DNA from: Heyndrickxia sporothermodurans
GTDB lineage: Bacteria; Bacillota; Bacilli; Bacillales; Bacillaceae_C
Length of the DNA stretch: 64,000 bases
Direction: 5' to 3'
Assembly (NCBI GenBank): GCA_016756695.1
Contig: CP066701.1
Span: 3,802,001-3,866,000 of the forward strand
The position numbers and the translations under genes are program-made. Shown one piece after another: positions 36,589 through 45,583 of the stretch. The notes under the pieces are model-generated. The model did not search any database. It worked only from the letters and a program-made list of their open reading frames with translations, and had not been told where the DNA came from. Positions within the stretch are counted from its first letter, which is position 1. Each line of letters begins with the position of its first letter.

Positions 36589-36759
36589 TTACAGTTTTTC
36601 TAATTCTTCTTCAAAATAAAAAGTAGCCGGATGTTCTTTAACAATATACGAGTTGCGCTTCATATTTGTAATGTATTTTGCTTTGACAACTGTTACTTGT
36701 TCGTTAGTGGCTGATATTCTAACTAACTCATTTTTCGCAAATTTATAATTTCCCTTCAT
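36589..36759 (-). CDS. Small hypothetical protein, 56 residues
   Basis: The frame starts MKGNYKFAKNELVRISATNE and continues VVKAKYITNMKRNSYIVKEH to EEELEKL. GAAGGTG sits 5 nt before the ATG, and the composition (alternating charged and beta-prone residues) looks like a real small soluble protein. No family recognised. Confidence 0.6.
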   Translation of the reverse strand: MKGNYKFAKNELVRISATNEQVTVVKAKYITNMKRNSYIVKEHPATFYFEEELEKL

Positions 36760-36875
36760 TTTTACACCTTCTTTATAATTATTATATCATAACTCGTTCA
36801 TTTCTACAGATTGGTAATGATTCCTTTCTATTTCCAGCTAACTATGGTATACTTAATAAAAGTGAGGTGTTCGTT

Positions 36876-37097
36876 TTGACAAATTATAAGGCAAAAAAGA
36901 GTAACCTTAACACATTATTATTACAAAACAATATGGACTTGGAGGTATTAGAGCAAAATACGAAAATTCCAAAAAGTCAACTTGAAGATTATTTATCAAA
37001 AAAAGTAATGAATTTAAATACTGCCATGACAATTTCAAAAGAATTGAACTGTCAAATTGAAGATTTATATGAGTGGAAAACAATTTCAAAAAAATAA
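36876..37097 (+). CDS. Small helix-turn-helix (XRE-like) protein
   Basis: 73 residues; the core LLLQNNMDLEVLEQNTKIPK, SQLEDYLSKK, MNLNTAMTISKELNCQIEDL matches a minimal Cro/C1 HTH with little else. TTG at 36876 follows GAGGTG by 6 nt; a GTG three codons earlier lies in that site. It should bind DNA as a small repressor; target unknown. Followed by a strong terminator. Confidence 0.75.
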   Translation: MTNYKAKKSNLNTLLLQNNMDLEVLEQNTKIPKSQLEDYLSKKVMNLNTAMTISKELNCQIEDLYEWKTISKK

Positions 37098-37120
37098 TCC
37101 ATTATTCAAATCTACATTTT

Positions 37121-37166
37121 AAAGGGGATATCCCATAAGTCTTAATACTTATGAGACATCCCCTTT
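37121..37166. terminator. Terminator between the HTH and hemolysin III genes
   Basis: AAAGGGGAT...ATCCCCTTT with inner ATAAGT/ACTTAT pairing, flanked by T-rich sequence on the plus strand and lying between converging genes. Confidence 0.85.
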
Positions 37167-37183
37167 TAGCTTGAATTATTTCG

Positions 37184-37828
37184 TTATAAATAAAGTAATA
37201 TACCGAAAAAGTGACAGGCCGATCCAGCCATAACAAAGATGTGCCAGATGGCATGATGGTATTTAAATCCTCTCCACATATAAAATATGGAACCAATCGT
37301 GTATATTAATCCTCCGGCAACTAACAAAATGATCCCGGTTTGACTTAAATTCATCAAAATCGGTTTCCAAATTGTTACAATCCCCCAACCCATAACTATA
37401 TATAAAATAGTCGATGTAAAGAGATACTTTTTTACAAAAAAGCATTTAAAGATTGTACCTAAAATCGCTAATCCCCAAACGATTCCAAATATCGTCCACC
37501 CTTGCCACCCCTTAACAATAAGTAATAAATAAGGTGTATAGGTACCAGCAATAAAGAAGTAAATAGCGGAGTGATCAAATATCTCAAAAACATCTTTCGC
37601 CTTTCCTTCACGGAGTGCATGCACAAGTGTAGATGACATGTATAGGAATAGCATTGTTATTCCATAAATTGTAAAACTAATAATATGCCATGCATTTCCA
37701 TTAAGACTTGAAAAGATAATTAACAGAACAAGTCCGGCAACACTAAGCAGTGCACCGATCCCATGTGTAATAGAATTAGCTAATTCTTCCCCTTTGGAAA
37801 ATGTATGAGTAGCTGCCAATAGGATCAT
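37184..37828 (-). CDS. Hemolysin III / PAQR-family membrane protein
   Basis: 214 residues with seven hydrophobic helices. Family motifs are EELANSITHGIGALLS at the N-terminus (His), YMSSTLVHAL, IFDHSAIYFFIAGTYTPY and the C-terminal HAIWHIFVMAGSACHFFGI, providing the conserved metal-binding histidines. Bacterial relatives may act as Zn-dependent membrane hydrolases; a cytolytic role is doubtful. The listed ATG lies against AAAGGA; a TTG three codons in (37819) has better spacing. Confidence 0.9.
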   Translation of the reverse strand: MILLAATHTFSKGEELANSITHGIGALLSVAGLVLLIIFSSLNGNAWHIISFTIYGITMLFLYMSSTLVHALREGKAKDVFEIFDHSAIYFFIAGTYTPYLLLIVKGWQGWTIFGIVWGLAILGTIFKCFFVKKYLFTSTILYIVMGWGIVTIWKPILMNLSQTGIILLVAGGLIYTIGSIFYMWRGFKYHHAIWHIFVMAGSACHFFGILLYL

Positions 37829-38138
37829 TTCCTTTCATAACTTAATTATATATAACCTTGAAATAGTATGAACTATTCGAATATCGATTACTATTACCTA
37901 AAACAACAAAAGCCCTACCTCTCTTTTGTCCTAACGGCTCCTTGACCGTGCCAGTGAGAATCAGGTTATTTAAAGTCAAAATTCTACATTCTTGATGGAA
38001 AAATTCTGAAATTGATAGATGATTTTCTTGTAAATACAATTGAGGTAATTATGAATGGAAATTTAAGTGGTTTAAGAACGATTGTTTTTGCGAAAAACTA
38101 TTAAAAACAACATTGTCGAAAAAAGCCAAAGAATAAAA
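37829..38138 (-). other. Intergenic leader before hemolysin III, partly structured
   Basis: No gene is convincing. On the minus strand, the leader contains a small hairpin ACGG...CCGT closely followed by ACAAAAG...CTTTTGT and TGTTTT (plus about 37903-37955), which could be an attenuator. A 65-codon frame crosses it without a ribosome site. I do not recognise a known riboswitch. Confidence 0.45.
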
Positions 38139-38170
38139 AAGTGAAGCTCTACAATTGCAAAGCTTCACTT
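38133..38170 (-). terminator. Terminator of the cold-shock gene
   Basis: Minus strand AAGTGAAGCT...AGCTTCACTT (plus arms 38139-38148 and 38161-38170) followed by a run of T. Confidence 0.9.
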
Positions 38171-38183
38171 TCAATTGTTTTAA

Positions 38184-38384
38184 TTAAGCTTTTTGAACGT
38201 TTGCAGCTTGGTCTCCACGTTGACCTTGCTCGATATCAAAAGTAACCTTTTGACCTTCTTCTAATGTTTTAAAGCCTTCGCCTTGAATCGCTGAGAAGTG
38301 AACGAATACATCGTCTCCACCTTCACGTTCGATAAATCCAAAACCTTTTTCACTATTAAACCATTTTACTGTACCTTGTACCAT
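38184..38384 (-). CDS. Cold-shock protein (CspB/CspD type)
   Basis: 66 residues, full length for a Csp. RNP1 KGFGFIE and RNP2 VFVHFSAI are intact within one OB-fold. It binds single-stranded RNA/DNA and acts as an RNA chaperone. AGGAGG precedes the ATG (AACTACAC spacer). The transcript appears to have a leader of over 100 nt, as in cold-shock genes. Confidence 0.96.
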   Translation of the reverse strand: MVQGTVKWFNSEKGFGFIEREGGDDVFVHFSAIQGEGFKTLEEGQKVTFDIEQGQRGDQAANVQKA

Positions 38385-38507
38385 GTGTAGTTCCTCCTAG
38401 TGTGTCATGCACACAATGTATTACTATCCTTGCTCATTAGATATCAAGTCGATAAGCTTTTATTCACTTTTTCTACCATACATACCGAACAAAAATAATT
38501 CTACTTA

Positions 38508-38536
38508 AGAATAACAGAGGTATAAGATAAAAGCAA
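38508..38536 (-). promoter_or_regulatory. Putative promoter of the cold-shock gene
   Basis: Minus strand TTGCTT (plus 38531-38536) and TATTCT (plus 38508-38513) with a 17-bp spacer, leaving an untranslated leader of roughly 115 nt. Confidence 0.55.
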
Positions 38537-38627
38537 GTTTTTATCGTCGGATAAATTGATTTTTTCATTATTCGTTTTGGTTATCATTGATATAACTGGT
38601 CACTATTCCCCGTTTCCTTTTGATAAT

Positions 38628-38656
38628 GAACGCTCTCCAATCCGGGAAGGGCGTTC
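38628..38656 (-). terminator. Hairpin after the S8 protease remnant
   Basis: GAACGC...GCGTTC hairpin 12 bp past the stop; the T tract on either strand is short, so it is a weak terminator or mRNA end structure. Confidence 0.5.
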
Positions 38657-38667
38657 ATTTGTCATTA

Positions 38668-41600
38668 TTATTTCTTTTGTTTAACCGTAAATTTTGTAGG
38701 TTCTGCTTGCACTTTAAAGCCATCAGAATCAATAGCTTCCGTATAAATGGAATACGTTCCGTCCGGTAAATCCTTCTCAGGCTTCCAATTCATATGGATT
38801 TCCGCTTGATGTTTGACATCGAAAGTATCGACAATTTTTCCGTCCGGTCCAGCAATTTTAAATTTCCAATCCACCTTTTTAATAGCAAATCCATTGATTT
38901 GCAGTGGCGCATCTTCGTTTACATTAGAACCATATATGCCAAGATAATTAATTAACATGTCTTGATTGATATAGCCTGGGTCCCCCCATACATTGAATCC
39001 AACGTTTAATGCCCAGTCAATTCCAATAATGACCATGCCTTTTGGCTCTACCTTTGAGAGGTACGAAGTTGCACCTTCGGGAATCGATTGATATTGTCCA
39101 TTAATCCAAAGGATCGCACCATCATATCCACTCCCGCCTTCATTGTCCTCCGCATTCCACGAAATTTTGTATTTTCCATCAACCGGCTCTACTTTAATAT
39201 TATCAATAGTAGGGGCAACTGAATCAATTTTAACTGGCATTTTCACCTTTTGCGGTTTGGCATTTTTGTAATCTAGTGTACTTGTAATCGTTAATTGATA
39301 TTCTCCATCCGGAACAACTTTCCCTTGATCATCTGTTGCATCCCAAGGATACACTTCCGCAGATACTGAGAAATCATTATACGCCATGATGTTCTTCGAA
39401 AATTTCCATGGAGACCCATCAGGTGTAAATTCACTAAAGTTTCCTAATTGGCGGATTTTCTTTCCATTATTGTTCTCAACTGAAAGATTCACTTCTTTCA
39501 AATTTCTAAATACTGTAAAGGAAGGATACACTCCAGATAATACGGAATTTGGTGAGTATGCAATGTGGTTCATATTAAACTCTCCCGTTTGAGCATCATA
39601 ACCTAACGGCATTTCGCTCATTTCATCCCATAATACGGTATAGCCTAAAAATACATCTTTATCCCATGCTGGTGAATCAATATTCTTTAGTGAGTCCCAC
39701 TGACCATAAAAGCCCATATATGGCATGGATAATTCAGGCAGGTCTTTATTCACAGGTACAAAACGGACAAATCCTTCAACAAAACTATTTTTCCGTAAAT
39801 CTTTTGGCAAAATTAGATCGACATGCACATTTTGCTTCTTTCCATCTTTAACTTTTATCTTTACTGGTTTGTCATAAGAAATCTCTTTCCCGTTTAATAA
39901 TCCAACCGCATTTTTTACACGTTTACTTGAAAGTGTTAAATAATCGTGAGATCGGTCGGGTTTGCCATCACCATTTAGATCATATTCCTTATATTCCGTA
40001 TCGTCTGTTAAGACATCCAAATAAACATTATACTCAACCTCTTCTGATTTTTTCTCTGAGAGAGGGATTACATTTAAATCAAATTGGGCCATTTGATTTT
40101 TTATTTCCTTCAATGCAACTGATCCTTTGCTTTCTGCACTAGCTGCTTTATTTTCTATTAATACTGGTGTTTGCAAGGCATTTTTAATTTGCATCATGCC
40201 TGCCCCTTGTTTGCGTGGAGAATAAGGAATCTTATTATTTGAGTTTGGATCATACTCGATCTTGGATGTATTCATTAAAGCGGTTTTTGTCTTTAAAATC
40301 GTATTCATATTTTTTGGTAATCCTTTTTCATAAAAGGATTGAAGGACAAGTGTTGCTCCCCCAACAACGTGCGGAGTGGCCATTGATGTCCCACTATATA
40401 CATCATATTGATTATCAAAAACGGTTGAATAAATACCACCACCAGGTGCTGTGATTTCTGGTTTAAAATCAAGTGTATGTGGTGCACCTATAGAAGAAAA
40501 ATCAGATATTTCATCATGGTTTGGATTTTCAACCCATAATCCCCCACTAAGTTGTGCAGAAACCGCTCGACCGTTTTGAAGCTCATTGATAAGTTTCTTT
40601 CCATCTTTCACACTTGTAACAACAGCTGGAATTGAATATGGACTGAAATCTGATTCCTTGTAATCACCCCATGCAGGTGTTGGTGCAATAATAACCGCTA
40701 TAGCACCTCTATCTTGAGCATTAAATTGGAGATGCGAATTGATTCCTAGATCAATATCCGGTTGTACAACAGCAATTTTATTTTTTACATCAATATTTTT
40801 GTAATCATTTGCGCTCCCTTTACCCGCAAATACGAGTGGGTACTCTTTCCCTTTTTCCATTGCCTTTTTCAGTTTTAAATAACTTGGTTCATAATAAGCA
40901 ATTTCGTCTCCAGTAGTTAACTTCAAACTAGGTTTATGAACAACATTATTTTCGTATGATGCAACTTATAATGCATACGGACTGACACCTGGTGATCCTA
41001 AAATACCTATATCCGGATTATCCGCATATGGTTTTGTGGAAGATGAAAGCTTGTCATTTTTTGTACTGTAATAGGCATTTCCACCTGCAGCAACAACTAA
41101 TACACCGTTATTCGTTGCAAGTCGTATCGCTTTTTGTACAGTATCATCCTCTTCACCAACGAATCCGCCATCAGAACCTAAGCTTAAATTGATGACATCT
41201 GCTCCCATTTCAACAGCATGGTTGATTCCGGCAACAATATCATCCTCGTATGCGCCCCCGCCATTATCTGAGAATACTTTTTCTGCTAGAATTTGGACAT
41301 TAGGCGCAATTCCTTTGACGCCATCTTTCTCTTCATCACCGTTGGCCCCGATCGTTCCGGATACATGCATGCCATGTGAACTTTCGTATGGAAGTACATC
41401 GTCATCTTTGTCCGCCCAATCATAGCCGGTTGGTACTTTATCGGTATACCAGCGATCATCTACTTCAGTTTCGTCAAGCTTGCTTTGTATATTCTCTTTT
41501 GTTAGCTTCTCTTTTCCCTTTCCTTTATCCGACATCACCATGTCTTTATGGCGATAATCAACTCCGGAATCGACGACACCGACAAGCATTCCTTCACCTT

Positions 41601-42189
41601 TAAACCCTAGTTCTTCCCACACCTGTTGGGCTTGTACCAAACCTTTTGAGGATTTCATTGCTTCTGAGTACGTATTTGCAATAGATACATTAGCAACACC
41701 ATTAATTTTCTTAATAGCATCCATATTACGAAACTCTGTTTCAATACTAAACCCATTAAATCCCCGAACAAATTGATGTCTTAGTTTTGTCTTTATTCGT
41801 TTTTTCGTTAATTGATTAATCACTTGATCGTGAGTTTTTAATTTTTTCTTTTCTTCGAATACACTTGTTTTTATGTCCATCAATGGCTCATCGGTTAATT
41901 CAACTATTAATCTCACTTTCTCTTTAGGTGCAAATGGTTTATTCGTAGCTTTATTAATATCAGCCTTTGTGATTCCTAGTTTATTTTTGGCATCAAGATT
42001 CGCCTTTTGCTTTTGTTCTCTTAGGATTTCCTGCCCTTTTTGAACTATTGATTCAACGTTAACCTTACTTTGGTTACTAGTTTGCTCTGTTTTTGCGAAA
42101 CTATAATTACTGCCGCTAATTAATAGTGCTGCTAGTATACCCATACTTATTATTTTATATGGTATCGACCGCCGGCTTCTCCGTTTCAT
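38668..42189 (-). pseudogene. S8 subtilisin-like protease, interrupted by an in-frame TAA
   Basis: Reading through one TAA (40966-40968) gives a single ~1173-residue secreted protease: signal peptide ending near SNYSFAKTEQ, I9-type propeptide, catalytic Asp in VDSGVDYRHKD, His in SHGMHVSGTIG, [stop after GSPGVSPYAL], VASYENN, a PA domain, catalytic Ser in SGTSMATPHVVGG, then Fn3-like and Ig-like C-terminal modules. Frames before and after the stop are the same, so it is a nonsense change, probably from a Lys codon. The truncated product lacks the catalytic serine. A readthrough or internally started product (TTG near 40926) is unlikely to be active. Confidence 0.88.
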
Positions 42190-42231
42190 ATATGGTCCTC
42201 CTCGTTAACAAACAATCTATATTACTAGTAA

Positions 42232-42885
42232 TTATTGTTCCTTAGAATCTTTCGGTTCCTCATCTTCATCAGGTTCATTCGTATTCGAATCACTAGAATG
42301 CTTTTTCACCTCTACATTATCCTGAACATTCTTTCCACTGTCGGCTTGTGAATCTTCCTTTGTTTTATCACCAGGCAGATCCTCAGTATGATCTTTCGCT
42401 TCTGCATTTACATTCGGTTTATCCTTGCTTTTTTCAATTGGTTTATTTTGCTCTTCTTTTTTCTCCACAGTTGCTAAAAGCTTCTTTTGATCGAGTGGTT
42501 CATGGATCATTTCATCAATATAATTTTTGAGTCCGGTAAGATGATAACTTACTTCTGTTTTCTCACAGGAAACGGCTTGATTTATTTTTGCTAGAAAAGA
42601 TTCACCAGGGCTCAATATTTTTTGTTCGTTTTCCAACTGAACGGGAATCTCCATATTCGAAATATTTTTTATTGAAATCACTTGCGAAATTTCGCAATTT
42701 TTCAAGTATGATACTTCTTTCTTTGAAATTGATAAAAGATCTTTCGTTGTTGCATTCGTTATTTTTCCGCTTGCTTTAATTTCCGAGGTGAACCAGGCAT
42801 AGGTATTCGCCTTTCCTACAATAAAAAACAAGCAATAGATTAAAATAGTGAATTGAATGAGCGTAAAATATTGTTTTTTATTCAT
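42232..42885 (-). CDS. TasA/CalY-like secreted protein with acidic repeat-like tail
   Basis: 217 residues. A signal peptide (FTLIQFTILIYCLFFIVGKANTY region) runs into AWFTSEIKASGKITN, the start block shared with TasA/camelysin proteins processed by SipW. A beta-rich domain extends to about 115, then a long K/E/D-rich disordered tail (from about 140). It lacks most of the TasA core, so it may be a minor fibre or anchor component. It follows the larger TasA-like gene by 55 bp and is probably co-transcribed. Confidence 0.75.
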   Translation of the reverse strand: MNKKQYFTLIQFTILIYCLFFIVGKANTYAWFTSEIKASGKITNATTKDLLSISKKEVSYLKNCEISQVISIKNISNMEIPVQLENEQKILSPGESFLAKINQAVSCEKTEVSYHLTGLKNYIDEMIHEPLDQKKLLATVEKKEEQNKPIEKSKDKPNVNAEAKDHTEDLPGDKTKEDSQADSGKNVQDNVEVKKHSSDSNTNEPDEDEEPKDSKEQ

Positions 42886-42906
42886 ACAATCTCTTCCTTA
42901 CTACAA

Positions 42907-42930
42907 AGGCAGTCAAATAATTGACTGCCT
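42907..42930 (-). other. Stem-loop between the two TasA-like genes
   Basis: Perfect 10-bp stem AGGCAGTCAA/TTGACTGCCT with a 4-nt loop and a short TTTG on the minus strand. It would act as a leaky terminator or mRNA stabiliser, giving more of the first TasA-like protein. Confidence 0.7.
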
Positions 42931-42940
42931 CCCTTGTTTA

Positions 42941-43654
42941 TTATTCTCCGTCGTATTTAGATCCTTCATCTGTTTGTTTTGCTTGAACTTTCAAATCGGC
43001 TGAATAGCTGACACCTTGATAGTCATTGTTTGCACTTTCATCAAGTTTGACAGCAAATAATAGGTCAATATATTGATCTGATTTTAAACGCCAGAATGGT
43101 TTATTTGTGCCATCTCCTAGAACCCAGTCTTTTGCAGAGGTTGCTTTCAGTGCAGCACCCCCTTCTTCTCCAACAACACCCGTAACAGCAGTAACTCCTG
43201 GTGCAACTTCAATTTCACCATTAGACGCTTTCATTGTATCTACGACATTCGTTGTACCATCAAATAATTTTTCTAGCTTAATTTTCGAAGCTTTTAGGAC
43301 GTCTCCGCTAGGTTTTTCCTTGTATTTCAGAGCGATATAACCAACTTTATATTTTTTAATATTAATATCTTTATCCAATGATTGGTTTAACGTAGCTTTG
43401 ATATGAGAATCTTGTGATCCTGTATTATCAATCGTTAACCATTCACCATACTTTAATTGAGAAGGAGCAAAATCAACTCCATCAATGATTTTTTCAGTAA
43501 TGTTTTGACCATTATTCAATTGCAAAGTACCGTTGGCAATTTGCCCTGATGCATTTGTCTCAGATGTAAACCAAGAATACGTACCAAATCCTGCCGAAAC
43601 GACTAGTGCTCCTACTAATGTAGTTCCCAATAATGCTTTCTTCATCTTTTTCAT
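42941..43654 (-). CDS. TasA/CalY (camelysin)-family secreted fibre protein
   Basis: 237 residues from the ATG at 43652-43654, which has AAGGGAGG nine nt upstream. SipW-type signal MKKMKKALLGTTLVGALVVS then GFGTYSWFTSETNASGQIAN, followed by the TasA jelly-roll (APSQLKYGEWLTIDNTGSQD, DLLFAVKLDESANNDYQG). The family forms extracellular matrix fibres or acts as camelysin; assignment between them is uncertain. IS copy 1 lies 40 bp upstream of the start, separating the gene from its former upstream region. The dedicated signal peptidase is probably the SipW-like protein at 52.1 kb. Confidence 0.88.
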   Translation of the reverse strand: MKKMKKALLGTTLVGALVVSAGFGTYSWFTSETNASGQIANGTLQLNNGQNITEKIIDGVDFAPSQLKYGEWLTIDNTGSQDSHIKATLNQSLDKDINIKKYKVGYIALKYKEKPSGDVLKASKIKLEKLFDGTTNVVDTMKASNGEIEVAPGVTAVTGVVGEEGGAALKATSAKDWVLGDGTNKPFWRLKSDQYIDLLFAVKLDESANNDYQGVSYSADLKVQAKQTDEGSKYDGE

Positions 43655-43767
43655 TAATAATGTCCTCCCTTTTCTAATAAATAGTTTATTAACTGGTATT
43701 GTAAAAAGTTCTATGAAAACTAAATAGTTGTTTAGGTTACTTTCCATTTATTAGGTGGGGAGCTCCC

Positions 43768-43917
43768 GCAATCGCTCTTGACAAACACGCCAATGGTTTG
43801 ATCCAAGGTTAACAAGGGCGAAGGGGACAAAAAGAAGGCATACCAAATAAGCCCTTGGTATTTTCATTTTAAACCATTGGCAAGTTCGGTTTGTCAAGAG
43901 TTCGCTCCGCCGATTGC
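43768..43917. repeat. Long nested inverted repeat in the noncoding tail of the IS
   Basis: Successive complementary blocks GCAATCG/CGATTGC, CTCTTGACAAAC/GTTTGTCAAGAG, CCAATGGTTT/AAACCATTGG and ATACCAA/TTGGTAT nest into one ~150-nt hairpin between the transposase stop and the IS end. The same structure is in copy 2 (about 51391-51540). Role unknown; might insulate the IS or be an RNA/cruciform element. Confidence 0.85.
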
Positions 43918-43950
43918 TAAATTTGTCCAAGGGCTCTGCTAAACAAAAAG

Positions 43951-45393
43951 TTAGGCGGATCTTTGTTCGACTATCCATCGTTGAGCTAACTCGATGAGCT
44001 TTGTCCAACGCGCAGGCATGGTAGGAAGTCCTGATAACTTTGGATTCACAACGGGTACCTTGCCCTCTAGGGATGCATGTGGTCGTAGAAAGTTAAAATA
44101 CGCCGCAAACAAGGTGACAAAAGAAACAGATCCATGATCCGATCCAAATCCTTGTGTAGAGCGATAATTTCCTTTAAATGTGCGATTCAGTCTTTCAATA
44201 ATCTGTTTTAACGGTCTGTATTCGGTTGAGATTGGATCTTCATTTGTCAGCCCGATTACTTGCTTCACATCAAAAGAAATATCATTCTGAGCGAAGAAAT
44301 GCTGGGCTAGAAGATAGATTGGATTTCCATCTACTACGAATGTAAGGTTTTCAGGGATCTCTTCCATCTTCAGTAGGACGTCGTTTATCGCTTGAATGGC
44401 GGATGCTGTATCACGATTAGGCGACACTCGGTACGAAAGGATGATCTTTTTCACCGCGTCAAAGAAGAAAAAGAGATAATGCCATTTTCCATTGACCCGG
44501 ATATAGGTTTCGTCACCACAGAATTGATCTGAAAGCTCATAAGGATAGTGATCCACGTATGGTTTAAGCAAAAGAGCCACACTATTTTCGTAGTTCAGTA
44601 TCGTCTGATGGGAAATAGTCACGCCATGAACATCCTGCATGATGGCAGCTGTCCTTCGTGCGGAAAGACCATAATTTACATGGTAGGTTAAAATTAAGCC
44701 TAGTGTATGCGGTGAAGCATAGATTCTAGACAAATCAACCACTGGCAACTCTGGGGAATTCTTAGACAATGGTTGAAAATCAATGTGAAATTGGCGAAAA
44801 ATGTACCTTAGCTTAAACGATTGGGGATCCTTTTTAAATTGTTTCTTTTCTTTGGAAGACATGCCGTTTAATTTTTTTTGATAATACGGACAGTCGTCAT
44901 TTTTGCACTTGAACACATTGAAATCTTTACGCTCTTTGATCTTCTCTAGAGTTTTAGAACAATGAGGGCACTTCAAAATGGCTTCTTTCGAAAAACGATT
45001 CTTATCGCTGAAGAGACAAGAACATACCTTGCATTGATACTGTCCTTTTTCACCATTATTGGCATAAAGATAGTCAGATGGTGCACCACACTTAGGACAT
45101 TTCATTGCTTTAGGTACCGTCACTTTTGCGTTCTTTCGTCTTTGAACTGGTTTAAGGGATTTCCCATGCTTCTCTTGGTACTCCGTTAGGAGATTTCGAT
45201 AATTCAGCTTTTCCGGGATTTCGATAATGGGAAGATCATCAACTTGTAGTTTTCGATAAGGTTTGTTAACAGGCTGCTGATCTTTCGGTTTATCAAACAT
45301 ACTCTTCCCAATAAGTAGGGTGAGTAATGTTCGAATCATTTGTTCTTGGAATTTTATAAAAGTTAGTAAATAGGTTATAATTTGAGGGTACAA
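43951..45393 (-). CDS. DDE transposase with N-terminal zinc ribbons (IS copy 1)
   Basis: 480 residues. Two Cys4 zinc ribbons (CPKCGA...CKVC near 96-118, CPHCSKT...CKNDDCPYY near 140-165), an HTH region (GLSARRTAAIMQDVHGVTIS), then a DDE catalytic core: CGDETYIRVNGKWHYLFFFF (first D), VVDGNPIY (second D), IIERLNRTFKGNYR (catalytic E). TTG start after AAGGAAG. The uninterrupted frame makes this the active copy; copy 2 differs by one A. Confidence 0.9.
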   Translation of the reverse strand: MYPQIITYLLTFIKFQEQMIRTLLTLLIGKSMFDKPKDQQPVNKPYRKLQVDDLPIIEIPEKLNYRNLLTEYQEKHGKSLKPVQRRKNAKVTVPKAMKCPKCGAPSDYLYANNGEKGQYQCKVCSCLFSDKNRFSKEAILKCPHCSKTLEKIKERKDFNVFKCKNDDCPYYQKKLNGMSSKEKKQFKKDPQSFKLRYIFRQFHIDFQPLSKNSPELPVVDLSRIYASPHTLGLILTYHVNYGLSARRTAAIMQDVHGVTISHQTILNYENSVALLLKPYVDHYPYELSDQFCGDETYIRVNGKWHYLFFFFDAVKKIILSYRVSPNRDTASAIQAINDVLLKMEEIPENLTFVVDGNPIYLLAQHFFAQNDISFDVKQVIGLTNEDPISTEYRPLKQIIERLNRTFKGNYRSTQGFGSDHGSVSFVTLFAAYFNFLRPHASLEGKVPVVNPKLSGLPTMPARWTKLIELAQRWIVEQRSA

Positions 45394-45583
45394 CTTGTCA
45401 CTTCCTTTTTAGGAATTTTAGTGTTGTGTGGTAACCTCACTATTTCCTAAAATTCAGGGGGTGGCAATTTTTTTGCTCAAAAATCCCTCTATCAAGGTAT
45501 TTTATAGCCTGTTTAATATAAAAGTTTTTACAATACGTATTAACTTGGGGTGGGTATTCTATGATGTTTACTGCATATTTTCA

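Larger units (their letters stand above)
43695..45537 (-). mobile_element. Insertion sequence copy 1, 1843 bp, intact transposase
   Basis: Ends are terminal inverted repeats starting GTATTGTAAAAA (one unpaired C/G base outside). An 8-bp target duplication TATTAACT flanks it (43687-43694 and 45538-45545). It is nearly identical to copy 2 at 49.8 kb. An 8-bp duplication, single DDE transposase and end sequence similar to IS26/IS257 ends suggest the IS6 superfamily, but the transposase is longer than usual; the family call is tentative. Confidence 0.9.

Noticed and set aside
37842-38039. 65-codon frame on the minus strand
   Set aside because: No ribosome site, odd composition, and it covers hairpins; treated as leader sequence.
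43751-44008. 85-codon frame in the tail of each IS
   Set aside because: It overlaps the transposase end and the nested hairpin, and has no start signal; its duplication simply follows the IS copies.
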